A stretch of 64,000 bases of DNA from JADHLJ01 sp038146985 (lineage in GTDB: Bacteria; Pseudomonadota; Alphaproteobacteria; Thalassobaculales; Thalassobaculaceae), in the NCBI GenBank assembly GCA_038146985.1, contig JAYQSQ010000009.1, forward strand, positions 62,001 to 126,000, given 5' to 3'. The notes beneath the pieces are model-generated. The model was not told the DNA's origin. It saw only the letters and a program-made list of their open reading frames with translations, and made no database searches. This document shows positions 8,202 through 17,552 of the stretch, piece by piece. A program made the translations under genes and the position numbers. The stretch's first letter is position 1. Each line of letters opens with the position of its first letter.

Positions 8202-8374
8202 AGTTCCTTATCGATCGTGCCAGGGAGCGGAGCACCTGGCTTGGGGTGGCGGGCCTTCTGTCGGCGCTTGGCGTCGCCCTGTCGCCCGATCATGCCGAGG
8301 CGATTGCGACGGCTGGAACCGCGGTTGCAAGTCTGATCGCGATCCTCGGACGAGACCACAACACCGGCGCCTAG
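8198..8374 (+). CDS. Holin-like small membrane protein
   Basis: A 58-residue protein starting MKFLIDRARERSTWLGVAG. A charged N-terminus precedes two short hydrophobic segments (about 13-28 and 37-50) separated by SPDHAEAIA, a layout common in small phage holins of alphaproteobacterial prophages. The start overlaps the stop of the preceding gene by four bases (ATGA). Holins permeabilise the inner membrane at lysis. No endolysin gene is present here, so a lytic function in this remnant is unlikely. The identification rests on topology and position, not a diagnostic motif. Confidence 0.6.
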   Translation: MKFLIDRARERSTWLGVAGLLSALGVALSPDHAEAIATAGTAVASLIAILGRDHNTGA

Positions 8375-8407
8375 CCGGTCACCTAGTCCTTTGCAACGGA
8401 GCAGATC

Positions 8408-8713
8408 ATGCAATGTCAGCGTTTCGCGGTAGCGGCGCTTGCCGCCGCCGGGCTTTTGATTAGCACCCCCGGATCGGCGAACGGCGTCCAATGTGGCGAC
8501 CACCAGTCGCTTGTAAAACATCTCGGCGAGCAGTTCTCCGAGACTCTGGCGGGTACTGGACGTGATGCGAGAGGACGCCGGATCGAGCTGTTCCGGTCAC
8601 GGTCGGGGTCCTGGACCCTGGTTCTCATACTACCGGAGGGACCCGCCTGCATTCTATCCGCCGGGACGGATTGGCGGGACCGACCGGTCGATCCACCTGA
8701 AAAGGACGCTTGA
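8408..8713 (+). CDS. Small secreted protein next to the prophage lysis region
   Basis: A 101-residue protein with a clear Sec signal peptide (MQCQRFAVAALAAAGLLIST, cleavage probably after the SAN of GSAN). The mature part has two cysteines, one in VQCGDHQSL and one in GPACILSAGTDWR, that could form a disulfide. The segment FRSRSGSWTLVLILPEG resembles a beta hairpin. Similar short secreted proteins occur near phage lysis genes in Alphaproteobacteria, but I know of no defined function. It lies 33 nt after the holin-like gene on the same strand and is probably the last gene of the remnant. Confidence 0.6.
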   Translation: MQCQRFAVAALAAAGLLISTPGSANGVQCGDHQSLVKHLGEQFSETLAGTGRDARGRRIELFRSRSGSWTLVLILPEGPACILSAGTDWRDRPVDPPEKDA

Positions 8714-8761
8714 GCTGTTAGTTGGAAAAGGATGGGCCGGGCCGTGCGGCTTCGCTTTGGA

Positions 8762-8974
8762 TCAGATTGGCAAACCCGAACCGATACGGCGCACACGTAC
8801 AGCCGCCGGTTTATCCGATGACGGATACAGGTTTCGTTGCCGAGCCGGTCCGGCCTCTCGCGCCGAGCCGTGGGGAGGGAACTCGATATCCGCGCGCCGC
8901 AGAAGCGTATCCGCCAGTGACTCGGCCTCGGGTTCTTCGTCACAGAAATACAGGTCCAGCGATTCTTCGCTCAT
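8762..8974 (-). CDS. Hypothetical small acidic protein
   Basis: A possible 70-residue protein starting MSEESLDLYFCDEEPEAESL at the ATG 8972-8974, preceded by a GAGAGGA site. The first 40 residues are acidic and look protein-like. The rest is basic and low in information, so the gene may be truncated or not real. It converges with the secreted-protein gene. A longer frame back to 9061 exists but lacks a better start. I do not recognise any family. Confidence 0.35.
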   Translation of the reverse strand: MSEESLDLYFCDEEPEAESLADTLLRRADIEFPPHGSAREAGPARQRNLYPSSDKPAAVRVRRIGSGLPI

Positions 8975-9092
8975 TCTACGGTCCTCTCGGTTGACAACCG
9001 CATGATTGAAGATCGGTTCCGGCCTCGCAATTCGTGTTTCTACGTATCGCGGCGACGACAAACTCCGGGAGGCTGGCGCCGTCTTCAGCGCT

Positions 9093-9953
9093 TCAAGGTG
9101 ATTTGATCAGGTTTTCCGCGTCCACCGTTGCGGAGGTCAAATGGACCAGAACCTTCACCGGCTTGATGTCGGCCTCGACACGAACCGGTATCCAGAAATT
9201 CGACCCTTCCAGACGGGTGATCCAGAAATCAATATCCGGCGGCGGGCTGTCCTCGCCGAACCATGACTTCTTGTATCCTCCGGCGAGCGTCTCATACCGG
9301 GCCCGGCATTTCTCCGTGGGTCCGGAAAAATCGGAAAACCGCGTCGGCACGAGCGTCTCGGATCCGAGATGACTGAGGTGAATGTCGGTGCGCACCTTGC
9401 CGTTAAAGATTCTGGAGGTTCCGCCGCAGGTCTCCCGCGCGCTTTGCCGGACAGCGGCGGCCACCTGGGCGGCAACCGGGTCCAGGCTCTCCGCTCTCAA
9501 TCTCAGCGGCACCGGGTCGCGTTCGTCCAGCGGTATCGGCGGCTTCACCGACCAATCGGGCGCGCCGTTCGCCTTGGTCAGACCCCTGATTTGCCGCGAT
9601 CTGCCGCGATACATCGACTCCAAGGAGAATTCAGCGGATTCAAGTGCGTTCCCGAACGAGCCCGAACCGTTGGCGCGGGATTGGAAAGGGAACAGATAAT
9701 CGAGAAAACCAATGGAATGCCCTACCGATGCAACCTCATAGCCTTGGTTGCTCACCGTGATCGTCGCCTGGATTTCCACGGCTGATAATCCCCCGTAATA
9801 CGCGCGATAGGCGAGTTTCGCGACACTTGCGTCGCTGGCGGCTGCCGTCGGGGAGAAACCAGCTGTCAGGCCCGCCAGGACAAGGGCGACGACGGATCCG
9901 CGCCGTCGCTCCCGCGGACCTCGTCGGGCCTTTGCTAGGGTTGAATTTTCCAT
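9093..9953 (-). CDS. DUF3108 domain-containing secreted protein
   Basis: A 286-residue protein. A basic N-terminus followed by a hydrophobic stretch (VVALVLAGLTAGFSPTAAA) is a Sec signal peptide. The mature part begins KLAYRAYYGGLSAVEIQATI, the first strand pattern of DUF3108 proteins, and continues with the family landmarks SIGFLDYLFPFQSRA, a central MYRGRSR segment, a disulfide-type cysteine pair, and a final IPVRVEADIKPVKVLVHL strand. DUF3108 proteins are periplasmic beta-rich proteins of unknown role. I took MENSTLAKARR as the start. This overlaps by 19 nt the end of the upstream secreted-protein gene, suggesting one transcript. Confidence 0.8.
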   Translation of the reverse strand: MENSTLAKARRGPRERRRGSVVALVLAGLTAGFSPTAAASDASVAKLAYRAYYGGLSAVEIQATITVSNQGYEVASVGHSIGFLDYLFPFQSRANGSGSFGNALESAEFSLESMYRGRSRQIRGLTKANGAPDWSVKPPIPLDERDPVPLRLRAESLDPVAAQVAAAVRQSARETCGGTSRIFNGKVRTDIHLSHLGSETLVPTRFSDFSGPTEKCRARYETLAGGYKKSWFGEDSPPPDIDFWITRLEGSNFWIPVRVEADIKPVKVLVHLTSATVDAENLIKSP

Positions 9954-10354
9954 GTTCCGACGGGTTGCAAACAAGCAATGCCGTAAGCTTGTTCGGTCCG
10001 GCCATCAATCACAATCTGTTTTTGGAACTCGCGGCAAAACGGTTCTTGCGGGGCCGAGCTTGTCGGCGCGATCACGCGTGGCGGTTCGACATAAACGACC
10101 TGCGGCGGAAGCGGCACCGGCACCGGCCAGGGCCTCGGCCAATAGTGGCGCGCGAAATAGGCCCGTCGCCGGTCATGACGCCAGCCGTGGCGGGAACCGG
10201 GATGCCGGTTCCAATGGGGGTGGTGCTGGGAGCCGAAAGTCACGGAAAACGACGATCCATTGCCGCCCGCCTGGGCCGGACCGGCCGCCATCCCGATGAA
10301 CGCGATGATGGTTGCCGCGAATACCAACAAGCCTGTCGTGACTTTCCACCGCAT
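9935..10354 (-). CDS. Secreted His/Arg/Pro-rich protein with CREFQ-type C-terminal motif
   Basis: A 139-residue protein. The ATG at 10352-10354 follows an excellent ribosome-binding site (GGAGGAGGG). A signal peptide (MRWKVTTGLLVFAATIIAFI, cleaved after AQA) is followed by a region very rich in His, Arg, Trp and Pro. The C-terminus CREFQKQIVIDGRTEQAYGI plus ACLQPVGTWKI matches the ending common in alphaproteobacterial 17-kDa-antigen-like and glycine-zipper proteins, where two cysteines frame a small beta domain. The role is unknown; metal binding by the His-rich section is possible but unproven. It is probably cotranscribed with the DUF3108 gene. Confidence 0.7.
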   Translation of the reverse strand: MRWKVTTGLLVFAATIIAFIGMAAGPAQAGGNGSSFSVTFGSQHHPHWNRHPGSRHGWRHDRRRAYFARHYWPRPWPVPVPLPPQVVYVEPPRVIAPTSSAPQEPFCREFQKQIVIDGRTEQAYGIACLQPVGTWKIQP

Positions 10355-10515
10355 GTGTCCCTCCTCCGTTCGGATCAACCGGCAACACCGCCCAATCTCA
10401 CTATGAACGGGTGAAACTGCGAAACCCGTCGCATGATGACACAAAAAATCGGGCGAAATCGTGGCCGGCCGTTCACAAACGTGTTTGCAGAGAGATTACA
10501 CGACCCGAAATGCAA

Positions 10516-10542
10516 GCGGGGACGCCGATATCGCGTCCCCGC
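10516..10542 (-). terminator. Hairpin downstream of ahcY
   Basis: GCGGGGACGC (10516-10525) and GCGTCCCCGC (10533-10542) form a perfect 10-bp GC-rich stem with a 7-nt loop, 24 nt past the ahcY stop. On the minus strand it is followed by TTGCATTT, a weak U tract. It fits an intrinsic terminator for ahcY. The plus-strand side is followed by a T-rich stretch as well. Confidence 0.6.
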
Positions 10543-10566
10543 CGTCTTCGTTTCTGCAAGTCGCAA

Positions 10567-11857
<1,291 letters not shown>

Positions 11858-11927
11858 GTGTCCTCGCTGGTGTCGGGCCGGGCGCGCGGAAGAAAGGCGC
11901 TAGGCCGGCGAAAAATGCTGGACGTGG

Positions 11928-11956
11928 CGTATAGCAAGAGGCGCCTTCGCGGGCAA
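11928..11956 (-). promoter_or_regulatory. Candidate sigma-70 promoter for ahcY
   Basis: Read on the minus strand, TTGCCC (11956-11951) is followed after exactly 17 nt by TATACG (11933-11928). This would start transcription about 65 nt before the ahcY ATG at 11857. Both hexamers match the sigma-70 consensus at four positions. I looked for a SAM or SAH riboswitch in the leader and saw none. Confidence 0.45.
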
Positions 11957-12021
11957 GAGGCTGCTCGCGGTCTCATCGTGCCGGGCGTTCCAATCCGGAA
12001 GCGGACCTACAGTCTCATGTG

Positions 12022-12050
12022 TTGACAGTTTTTCGGGCGCGGCCTACCAG
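12022..12050 (+). promoter_or_regulatory. Candidate promoter for the aminotransferase gene at 12088
   Basis: A perfect -35 hexamer TTGACA (12022-12027) is followed by a 17-nt spacer and TACCAG (12045-12050). The -10 is weak. The start codon at 12088 would leave a short leader. The intergenic region 11858-12087 thus appears to hold divergent promoters. Confidence 0.35.
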
Positions 12051-12087
12051 ACCCGGCATCGCGCCCGCGCGGGAAGGACCTTCGATC

Positions 12088-13263
12088 ATGCGATTTTCGA
12101 CCTATGTCTCCGGAATGGCCGGCGGCGAGGAGATGGGGGCTTGGGCCATCCACGCCAACGCCCGCCGGCGTCAGCGGGCCGGTGAGGATCTGCTTGTGCT
12201 GTCCATCGGCGATCACGATTTCACGACGGATGATCGCATTGTCGCGGCGACGATTGCCTCGCTCCAGGCAGGAAATCACCACTACACGCCCTCGATCGGT
12301 TTTCAGCCTTTGCGCGAGGCGGCGGCAGCCTTTCACGGCACGGTAATCGGCGAGGCCGTCGGTGCCGAGAATGTCGCGATCGTGCCTGGCGCTCAATGCG
12401 GGGTTTTCGCGGCGGCGCAATGTGTCCTCGATCCTGGTGACGAGGTGATCGCCTTCGACCCTATGTATGTCACCTATCTCGGCGCCTTGCGGGCGCGCGG
12501 GGCCAAGGTCGTGCAGGTCCCGCTATCGCCGGAAGACGGTTTTTTGCCGGACCCGGCGAAGGTCCGGGCCGCGCTGTCGCCCAGGACCAAGGCGATCATG
12601 GTCAACACGCCGAACAATCCGACCGGCGCCGTCTATCCCCGCGAAACGCTTGAGGCCTTGGCGGAAATCTGCCGGGAGCGGGACCTTTGGATGATCTCCG
12701 ACGAGGTCTATTGCACCATGACTTTCGAGCGCCCGCACCTCTCGCCGCGTTTGCTCGACGGGATGGCCGATCGGGTGATCTCGGTCTACAGCCTGTCCAA
12801 GAGCCATGCGATGACCGGGTTTCGCATGGGGTGGATAGTCGCCTCGGCGGAGGCAATCACGGCGGTCGATGGTGTTATGGGCTCGATGATGTTCGGCGCC
12901 CCGCCCTTTGTTCAACATGCGGCGATCACGGCGCTGACCGACGCGGTCGACACGGTAGGGACGATCCGCGAGTTGTATCGTCATCGCCGGGATCTTGTTT
13001 GCGACGCCCTCGCGGCGGTTCCAAAGCTGCGGATTCGCAAGCCAGATGCCGGGATGTTTCTGATGATCGATATTCGCGATACGGGCTGGAACGCGATCGA
13101 ATTTGCCTGGAAACTGCTGGAGGAACAGCGGCTTGCCCTGTTACCGGGTGAAGGATTCGGCCGGCAGTTGGCAGGGCATCTGCGTCTCAGTTACGGCGCC
13201 GACGACGCGGCCCTGACCGAGGCGGCCCGCCGGCTCTCGGCGTTCATTCAAAAGAACGGGTGA
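12088..13263 (+). CDS. Pyridoxal-phosphate aminotransferase, class I/II
   Basis: A 391-residue fold-type I aminotransferase starting MRFSTYVSGMAGG, with GGAAGGA upstream of the ATG. Key features are NNPTG (176-180), DEVY (205-208), the PLP lysine K238 in YSLSKSHAMTGFRMGW, and the C-terminal arginine region LRLSYGAD that binds the substrate carboxylate. It would transfer an amino group between an amino acid and a 2-oxo acid. The specificity cannot be read from sequence; aspartate-like or alanine-like activity is typical of the group. It is followed after 33 nt by a glycosyltransferase-like gene on the same strand. A second, distantly related aminotransferase lies at 14570-15739 on the opposite strand. 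Confidence 0.9.
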   Translation: MRFSTYVSGMAGGEEMGAWAIHANARRRQRAGEDLLVLSIGDHDFTTDDRIVAATIASLQAGNHHYTPSIGFQPLREAAAAFHGTVIGEAVGAENVAIVPGAQCGVFAAAQCVLDPGDEVIAFDPMYVTYLGALRARGAKVVQVPLSPEDGFLPDPAKVRAALSPRTKAIMVNTPNNPTGAVYPRETLEALAEICRERDLWMISDEVYCTMTFERPHLSPRLLDGMADRVISVYSLSKSHAMTGFRMGWIVASAEAITAVDGVMGSMMFGAPPFVQHAAITALTDAVDTVGTIRELYRHRRDLVCDALAAVPKLRIRKPDAGMFLMIDIRDTGWNAIEFAWKLLEEQRLALLPGEGFGRQLAGHLRLSYGADDAALTEAARRLSAFIQKNG

Positions 13264-13296
13264 GTCCTCGGGCGACCCGAGCGGAGTGGAGGGCTC

Positions 13297-14055
13297 GTGG
13301 GTTTTGGCGATGACATCATGGCGACTGCCCGGGTTCGCGCTTTATACCAGAAAGAGCCGGTCCCGGTCCTGATCACTGGCCCCGGCGACCGGCCACGCTG
13401 GTCGGAGATCTGGGAGAACAATCCGAAGATCACGCGGGACCGTGCCACGGCGGGACAGACCCTGCGGGACGGTCCGGGTCTGCGGCCGCATCTCGACTAT
13501 CAACGGCTGACCCGGGACCGATTTTTCTTCAAGGAAGTCGGTATCCGGCCCGGGGAGATCTTTCTGACCGAAAGCGAAAAGAGACTGGGCCGGCCGGCCA
13601 TCCTGATTGAACCGCATGTCAAGCGGGGAGCGAGCCCCAACAAGGACTGGGGGTTTGAGCGGTTCCAGAGTGTTGTACAAACCCGCCCCGATCTTCCCTG
13701 GGCGCAGTGCGACTATGGCGAGCCGCTGTTGCAAGGTGTCGAAGCGATCCCCACGCGGAGCTTCCGCGAGGCTTGCGGCGTTCTTTCGGGCGCCCTCGCC
13801 GCGCTGCTTCCCGAAGGCGGCCTCCATCACGCGGCGGCGGCCTTGGGCGTTCCCGCCGTGGTGATTTTCGGAGCCTATATCCCGCCGGCGGTCACCGGTT
13901 ATGCGGGCCATGTGAACCTGTACCGCGACGTTCCAGAGGTAACTGGTCTTAATCGTCCCGACCCTCGGGCCGAGGCCGCTCTGGCGAGTATTACCATTGC
14001 GGAGGTCGTGACCGCATTGGAGTCAGTCTTGCCCAATCTTCGACGGCAGGACTAA
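13297..14055 (+). CDS. Glycosyltransferase family 9-like protein
   Basis: A 252-residue protein starting at a GTG (MGFGDDIMATARVR). The opening GFGDDIMATA..RAL is the pattern of proteins related to ADP-heptose:LPS heptosyltransferases, where this loop contacts the acceptor. The C-terminal half contains EGGLHHAAAALGVPAVVIFGA, equivalent to the nucleotide-sugar binding region 'GG.aHlAaal..P.v.lfG'. The protein is shorter than true heptosyltransferases (about 330-350), so it may be a divergent single-purpose enzyme. The sugar and acceptor are unknown. It is probably cotranscribed with the upstream aminotransferase, and its stop overlaps that of the convergent GNAT gene. Confidence 0.65.
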   Translation: MGFGDDIMATARVRALYQKEPVPVLITGPGDRPRWSEIWENNPKITRDRATAGQTLRDGPGLRPHLDYQRLTRDRFFFKEVGIRPGEIFLTESEKRLGRPAILIEPHVKRGASPNKDWGFERFQSVVQTRPDLPWAQCDYGEPLLQGVEAIPTRSFREACGVLSGALAALLPEGGLHHAAAALGVPAVVIFGAYIPPAVTGYAGHVNLYRDVPEVTGLNRPDPRAEAALASITIAEVVTALESVLPNLRRQD

Positions 14056-14552
14056 AGCCACTTCACCATATCCATGGATGTCGGCGCAGCGAAGCCGGCA
14101 TGTGTCGAGCGGCCGGTTTCCGCGAATCCCAGCCGCGAGAACAGAGCGATATTGCCTTGCAGCGCCAAGCGCACGCCAAGGCTCACACCGCGAAGCCTGC
14201 GGCGGCGCGCCTCGCCCTCGACGGCCCCGATCAAGGCTTCGGCATAGCCAAGGCGTCGATGCTCCGGGCGGACGGCGAGACGGTCCAGATAAAGCATGTC
14301 TCCCTTGGGGGCCGTGCAGACACAGGCCACCAGATGCCCCTCCCGCACAATACCGAAAACCGGGCCCTTCACGCTTCGGGCCATGACGCTGTCCACATTT
14401 TCCGAGAGCGCGCCTGACTCGGGTTCAAGCTTGCCGCGATACTCCTCAAAAGCCGCGTGGATGGTCGCTACGATCTCGCTTGGATCGTATTGGATCGCCG
14501 TTAGATCTTGGACGAGCCCGGTGCGGCGGGCGTTTCGGGTTCGGTCATCCAC
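14052..14552 (-). CDS. GNAT family N-acetyltransferase
   Basis: About 166 residues, taking the GTG at 14550-14552 as start; no ATG exists in frame near the beginning of the homology (TAIQYDPSEIVATIHAAFEEY). The GNAT core is complete. It has a strand FGIVREGHLVACVCTAPKG, the acetyl-CoA loop LDRLAVRPEHRRLGYAEALI (Q/RxxGxA type), and the C-terminal RLALQGNIALFSRLGFAETG. The reading frame extends far upstream through the neighbouring aminotransferase on another frame, but that part is a shadow. The substrate is unknown. It directly follows the aminotransferase gene (14570-15739) on the same strand, so the two probably form an operon. Confidence 0.75.
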   Translation of the reverse strand: MDDRTRNARRTGLVQDLTAIQYDPSEIVATIHAAFEEYRGKLEPESGALSENVDSVMARSVKGPVFGIVREGHLVACVCTAPKGDMLYLDRLAVRPEHRRLGYAEALIGAVEGEARRRRLRGVSLGVRLALQGNIALFSRLGFAETGRSTHAGFAAPTSMDMVKWL

Positions 14553-14569
14553 CTGAGATCCCAGGCATT

Positions 14570-15739
14570 TCAAAGGCTCGCCTTCAATCTTTCGGCCAGG
14601 ACCGGCATTTCCTCGACTGTCGCATTGGCATAGGCGAGGCGCAGGCATTGCTCCTGGTCGGGCCCGAAGAACGTGCCGGGCAGGCACAGGATGTTTTGCT
14701 CGTCTGCCAGCCGCTTGGCGACGTCGCGGGCATGCGCGCCGTTGAACGGATGCCGCGCATAGGCGAAATAGGCGCCGCTGGAGATCAGCTCGTAGCCAAG
14801 ATCGTTGGTCCGGAATATCTCGCGCACGGCATCCCGGCGGGCGTTGATCATGGCGCGCTTGCCGGCCACCCAATCCGACAGGTTTTCTAGACCGTAGAGC
14901 GCCGCGTCCTGAGCGATGCGCGGCGCACAGATCGAGATCGTATCCATGACCTTGGTAACCGCACGAATGATCTTCTCGCCGGCGATGACGGAGCCGACAC
15001 GGTAGCCCGGGAGGCTGAAGGCCTTCGAGAAACTGTAGAGTTGAATGACGGTTTCCCCCCAATCGGGATCCTCGAACAAATGGTGCGGCGGACCGTCGTC
15101 AAGAAAGTCCTTGTATGTCTCGTCAACGATCAGGGCGATTCCCCGTTCCCGCGCGAGATCCCTGAAAGCGGCAATGGTATCGGCGGGGTACACCGCGCCC
15201 GTCGGATTGTTCGGGGAGACGAGGACCATGGCGCGGGTCCGGTCCGTAATCTTGGCGGCGGCTTCCTCGGGATCTGGAACGCCCGCCCGATCGGCTCTGA
15301 AGGATAGGGGCACGCCCTCGATGCCCTGCATCTGCAGCCACATCATGTGATTGAAATAGTAGGGGACCGGGAGGATCACCTGATCGCCGGCACGCGCCAG
15401 GGCGAGAATCGCGAGGCAGTAAGCTTGGTTGCACCCTGCTGAAATCAGCACATTCTCAGGGCGGATCGTGCCGCCATGACTGGCGGACATGTGCAAAGCA
15501 AGTGCGGACCGTAAGCTCGGAATGCCGGCGATCTGTGTGTAGCGTGCCGTCTCGAAAGCCCCGGTTCTTTCGGCAAGGTGGGCGCTCAAGGACTCCGCCG
15601 GTGGATAGCTTGGCACCGCCTGTGCCAAATCCAGGAGCGGCCTGCCTTGGTCGAAGGATCGTCCGGCGATCCAGGATTGCGCTTCGGCGATCGGCGGATC
15701 GATGGCGCGAATGATGTCTGGGTTGATCGTCAGCGTCAT
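14570..15739 (-). CDS. Pyridoxal-phosphate aminotransferase, class I/II
   Basis: A 389-residue fold-type I enzyme. SPNNPTGAVYP (175-185), DETY (206-209), the PLP lysine K239 in YSFSKAFSLPGYRVG, and the C-terminal LRLAYANA are all present, so it should be active. The N-terminal LDLAQAVPSYPP matches the substrate-loop region of the aspartate or aromatic aminotransferase group. The specificity is not readable. The start MTLTINPDIIR at 15739 fits, as upstream sequence is non-coding. It is followed 17 nt later by the GNAT gene. Together with the aminotransferase at 12088, it frames two modifying enzymes in opposite orientation. Confidence 0.9.
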   Translation of the reverse strand: MTLTINPDIIRAIDPPIAEAQSWIAGRSFDQGRPLLDLAQAVPSYPPAESLSAHLAERTGAFETARYTQIAGIPSLRSALALHMSASHGGTIRPENVLISAGCNQAYCLAILALARAGDQVILPVPYYFNHMMWLQMQGIEGVPLSFRADRAGVPDPEEAAAKITDRTRAMVLVSPNNPTGAVYPADTIAAFRDLARERGIALIVDETYKDFLDDGPPHHLFEDPDWGETVIQLYSFSKAFSLPGYRVGSVIAGEKIIRAVTKVMDTISICAPRIAQDAALYGLENLSDWVAGKRAMINARRDAVREIFRTNDLGYELISSGAYFAYARHPFNGAHARDVAKRLADEQNILCLPGTFFGPDQEQCLRLAYANATVEEMPVLAERLKASL

Positions 15740-15770
15740 GGCCGCGCCCGAAGGGTTGAGGATGATTCGG

Positions 15771-17552
15771 TCATAGGTTCTCGTTGAAGTCGTCGAGCAA
15801 GGCGGAGACCCGGCCCTCGTCGGCCTGATCCATGATTGCCAAAGCCCGCCGCGTCGCGGGTCCGGTGTCGAGCGCCCGGATACGCTGCTTCACTCTCGGG
15901 ATGCTCTGCGAGGCCATGGACAGTTCCCGTACCCCGAGGCCGACCAGAAGCGGCGCGAACCGTGGGTCGCCGGCAACCTCGCCGCAGATGCTGACCGGTT
16001 TGCCGGAACGCTGCGCAGCGCCGACCGTGAACTGGATGAGCCGCAGAACTGCCGGGTGCAAGGGATTGTAGAGACCGGCGACCTGTTCGTCCCCGCGGTC
16101 GATCGCCAAGGTGTACATGGTCAGATCGTTGGTGCCGATCGCGAAGAAATCCACCTCTTGCGCCAGCGAATCCGCGATCAAGGCGGCTCCGGGGATTTCG
16201 ATCATCACGCCGAGTGCGGGTGATGTGACATTCTTGACGCCGCGACGCTTGAGACGGGCCAACACGCGTTTCAACATGGCCTTGACCTCGCGCACTTGAT
16301 CCACGCTAGAGATCATCGGCAATAACAGACGGACCGGGCCATGCGTGCCGGCCCTGAGAATGGCCGAGAGCTGGACCTCGAAAAGCTTCGGTTGGCGAAG
16401 TGAGAAGCGGATCGCCCGCAACCCGAGCATGGGGTTCGCGCTCTGCCCAGAGTTGTCGCCAACGACGTTGGACAACTTCTCGCCCCCGACGTCCAGCGTT
16501 CGAATGGTAACGGGCAGCCCGCCCATGCCTTCCACGACGGTGCGGAGCAGGGCGTATTGCTCTTCCTCTCCGGGCAGGTCATCGCGGTTCATGAACATGA
16601 ACTCGGTGCGGAACAGACCGACCCCCTCGGCGCCCGACCTGAGCGCGCCCTCTACGTCCCGGCCGAGTTCGATATTCGCGTGCATGCCGACGACCGTTCC
16701 GTCGAGGGTTGCCGCCGGCAAGGTCCGCAATCGCGCGAGTTGGCGGTTGAGCCTCGATCTCGCCTCGGCCCGTCTCTTGTAATCCGCCAAGGTCTCGGCG
16801 TTCGGGTTCACGACGATGCGGCCCGCATCGCCGTCGACGATGACCGTTTGACCGGCCCGCGCGACGGTCAGGATATCGGGCGTGCCGAGAACCGCCGGGA
16901 TACCGATCGACCGCGCCATGATCGCAGTATGTCCCTCGGCGCCGCCGAGCGCCGTAACGAACGCCGAAACCCGGGTCGGATCCATGAGCGCAATGTCGGC
17001 GGGGCTCAATTCGTCCGCGACGATGACGGCGCCGGCCGGAAGCACAGAGAAAGCCTGATACGGCGTCTCGGTGAGTTGGCGCAAGATGCGCGAGCCGACA
17101 TCCCGGATGTCCTGGAGCCGGGCGGCGAGATAAGGGTCCTTCACCCGCTCGAAGCCGCGGGCGATTTCCCGTACCATCGCCTGCACGGCGGCCTCGGCAT
17201 TGATCCGATGGTCACGGATGTTGCGTTCGACGGCGTCGATCATCCGGGTCGAGCCGAGCATCGCGGCATGCGCATCGAGCAGAAGGCCGAGCTCCTCGGC
17301 CGTGGCGTCGCCCAATGCCGCGCTCTTCTGCTTGAGTCGCGAGACCTGTTGCCTGGCCTTGGAAAGCGCCCGCGCGAACCGGGAAACCTCGGCGTCGATC
17401 GCTTTGGGTTCGATCGCGTATTCGGGGACCTGGCCCAGGCCGGTTTCGACAAGATGTACCGTGCCGATGGCGAATCCGGCCGAGACTCCAACGCCATCGA
17501 GGAAATGTTGGTTCTGGGTCGTCTTTCTGGATGTCAACGCGTCAGTCTTCAT
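15771..17552 (-). CDS. ptsI: Phosphoenolpyruvate-protein phosphotransferase (PTS enzyme I)
   Basis: A 593-residue EI that takes phosphate from PEP and passes it to HPr. The phosphorylated histidine is H208 in GGAEGHTAIMARS. The PEP-binding region includes GVGLFRTEFMFM, MLGLRAIRFSL, VMIEIPGAAL, FFAIGTNDLTMY and the active-site cysteine in SICGEVAGDP. I took MKTDALTSRKT (17552) as start, which overlaps the HPr gene by 11 nt. The gene ends a cluster with HPr, EIIA-Man, RapZ and HprK and no sugar permease, so the phosphorelay is probably regulatory. It lacks the N-terminal GAF domain of PtsP. Confidence 0.92.
   Translation of the reverse strand: MKTDALTSRKTTQNQHFLDGVGVSAGFAIGTVHLVETGLGQVPEYAIEPKAIDAEVSRFARALSKARQQVSRLKQKSAALGDATAEELGLLLDAHAAMLGSTRMIDAVERNIRDHRINAEAAVQAMVREIARGFERVKDPYLAARLQDIRDVGSRILRQLTETPYQAFSVLPAGAVIVADELSPADIALMDPTRVSAFVTALGGAEGHTAIMARSIGIPAVLGTPDILTVARAGQTVIVDGDAGRIVVNPNAETLADYKRRAEARSRLNRQLARLRTLPAATLDGTVVGMHANIELGRDVEGALRSGAEGVGLFRTEFMFMNRDDLPGEEEQYALLRTVVEGMGGLPVTIRTLDVGGEKLSNVVGDNSGQSANPMLGLRAIRFSLRQPKLFEVQLSAILRAGTHGPVRLLLPMISSVDQVREVKAMLKRVLARLKRRGVKNVTSPALGVMIEIPGAALIADSLAQEVDFFAIGTNDLTMYTLAIDRGDEQVAGLYNPLHPAVLRLIQFTVGAAQRSGKPVSICGEVAGDPRFAPLLVGLGVRELSMASQSIPRVKQRIRALDTGPATRRALAIMDQADEGRVSALLDDFNENL

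Noticed and set aside
7106..8374. A single 422-residue protein joining terminase to a membrane domain
   Set aside because: The middle section (about 8018-8197) is an out-of-frame reading of the small gene at 8004-8201, and the last part is the separate holin-like gene with its own coupled start.
4858..9093. Attachment sites or an integrase for the prophage remnant
   Set aside because: No tRNA, recombinase or obvious flanking direct repeat could be seen; the ends of the element cannot be fixed from this sequence alone.
11858..12087. A SAM or SAH riboswitch in the ahcY leader
   Set aside because: I could not find the pairing pattern or conserved core of either class; only promoter-like hexamers are visible.
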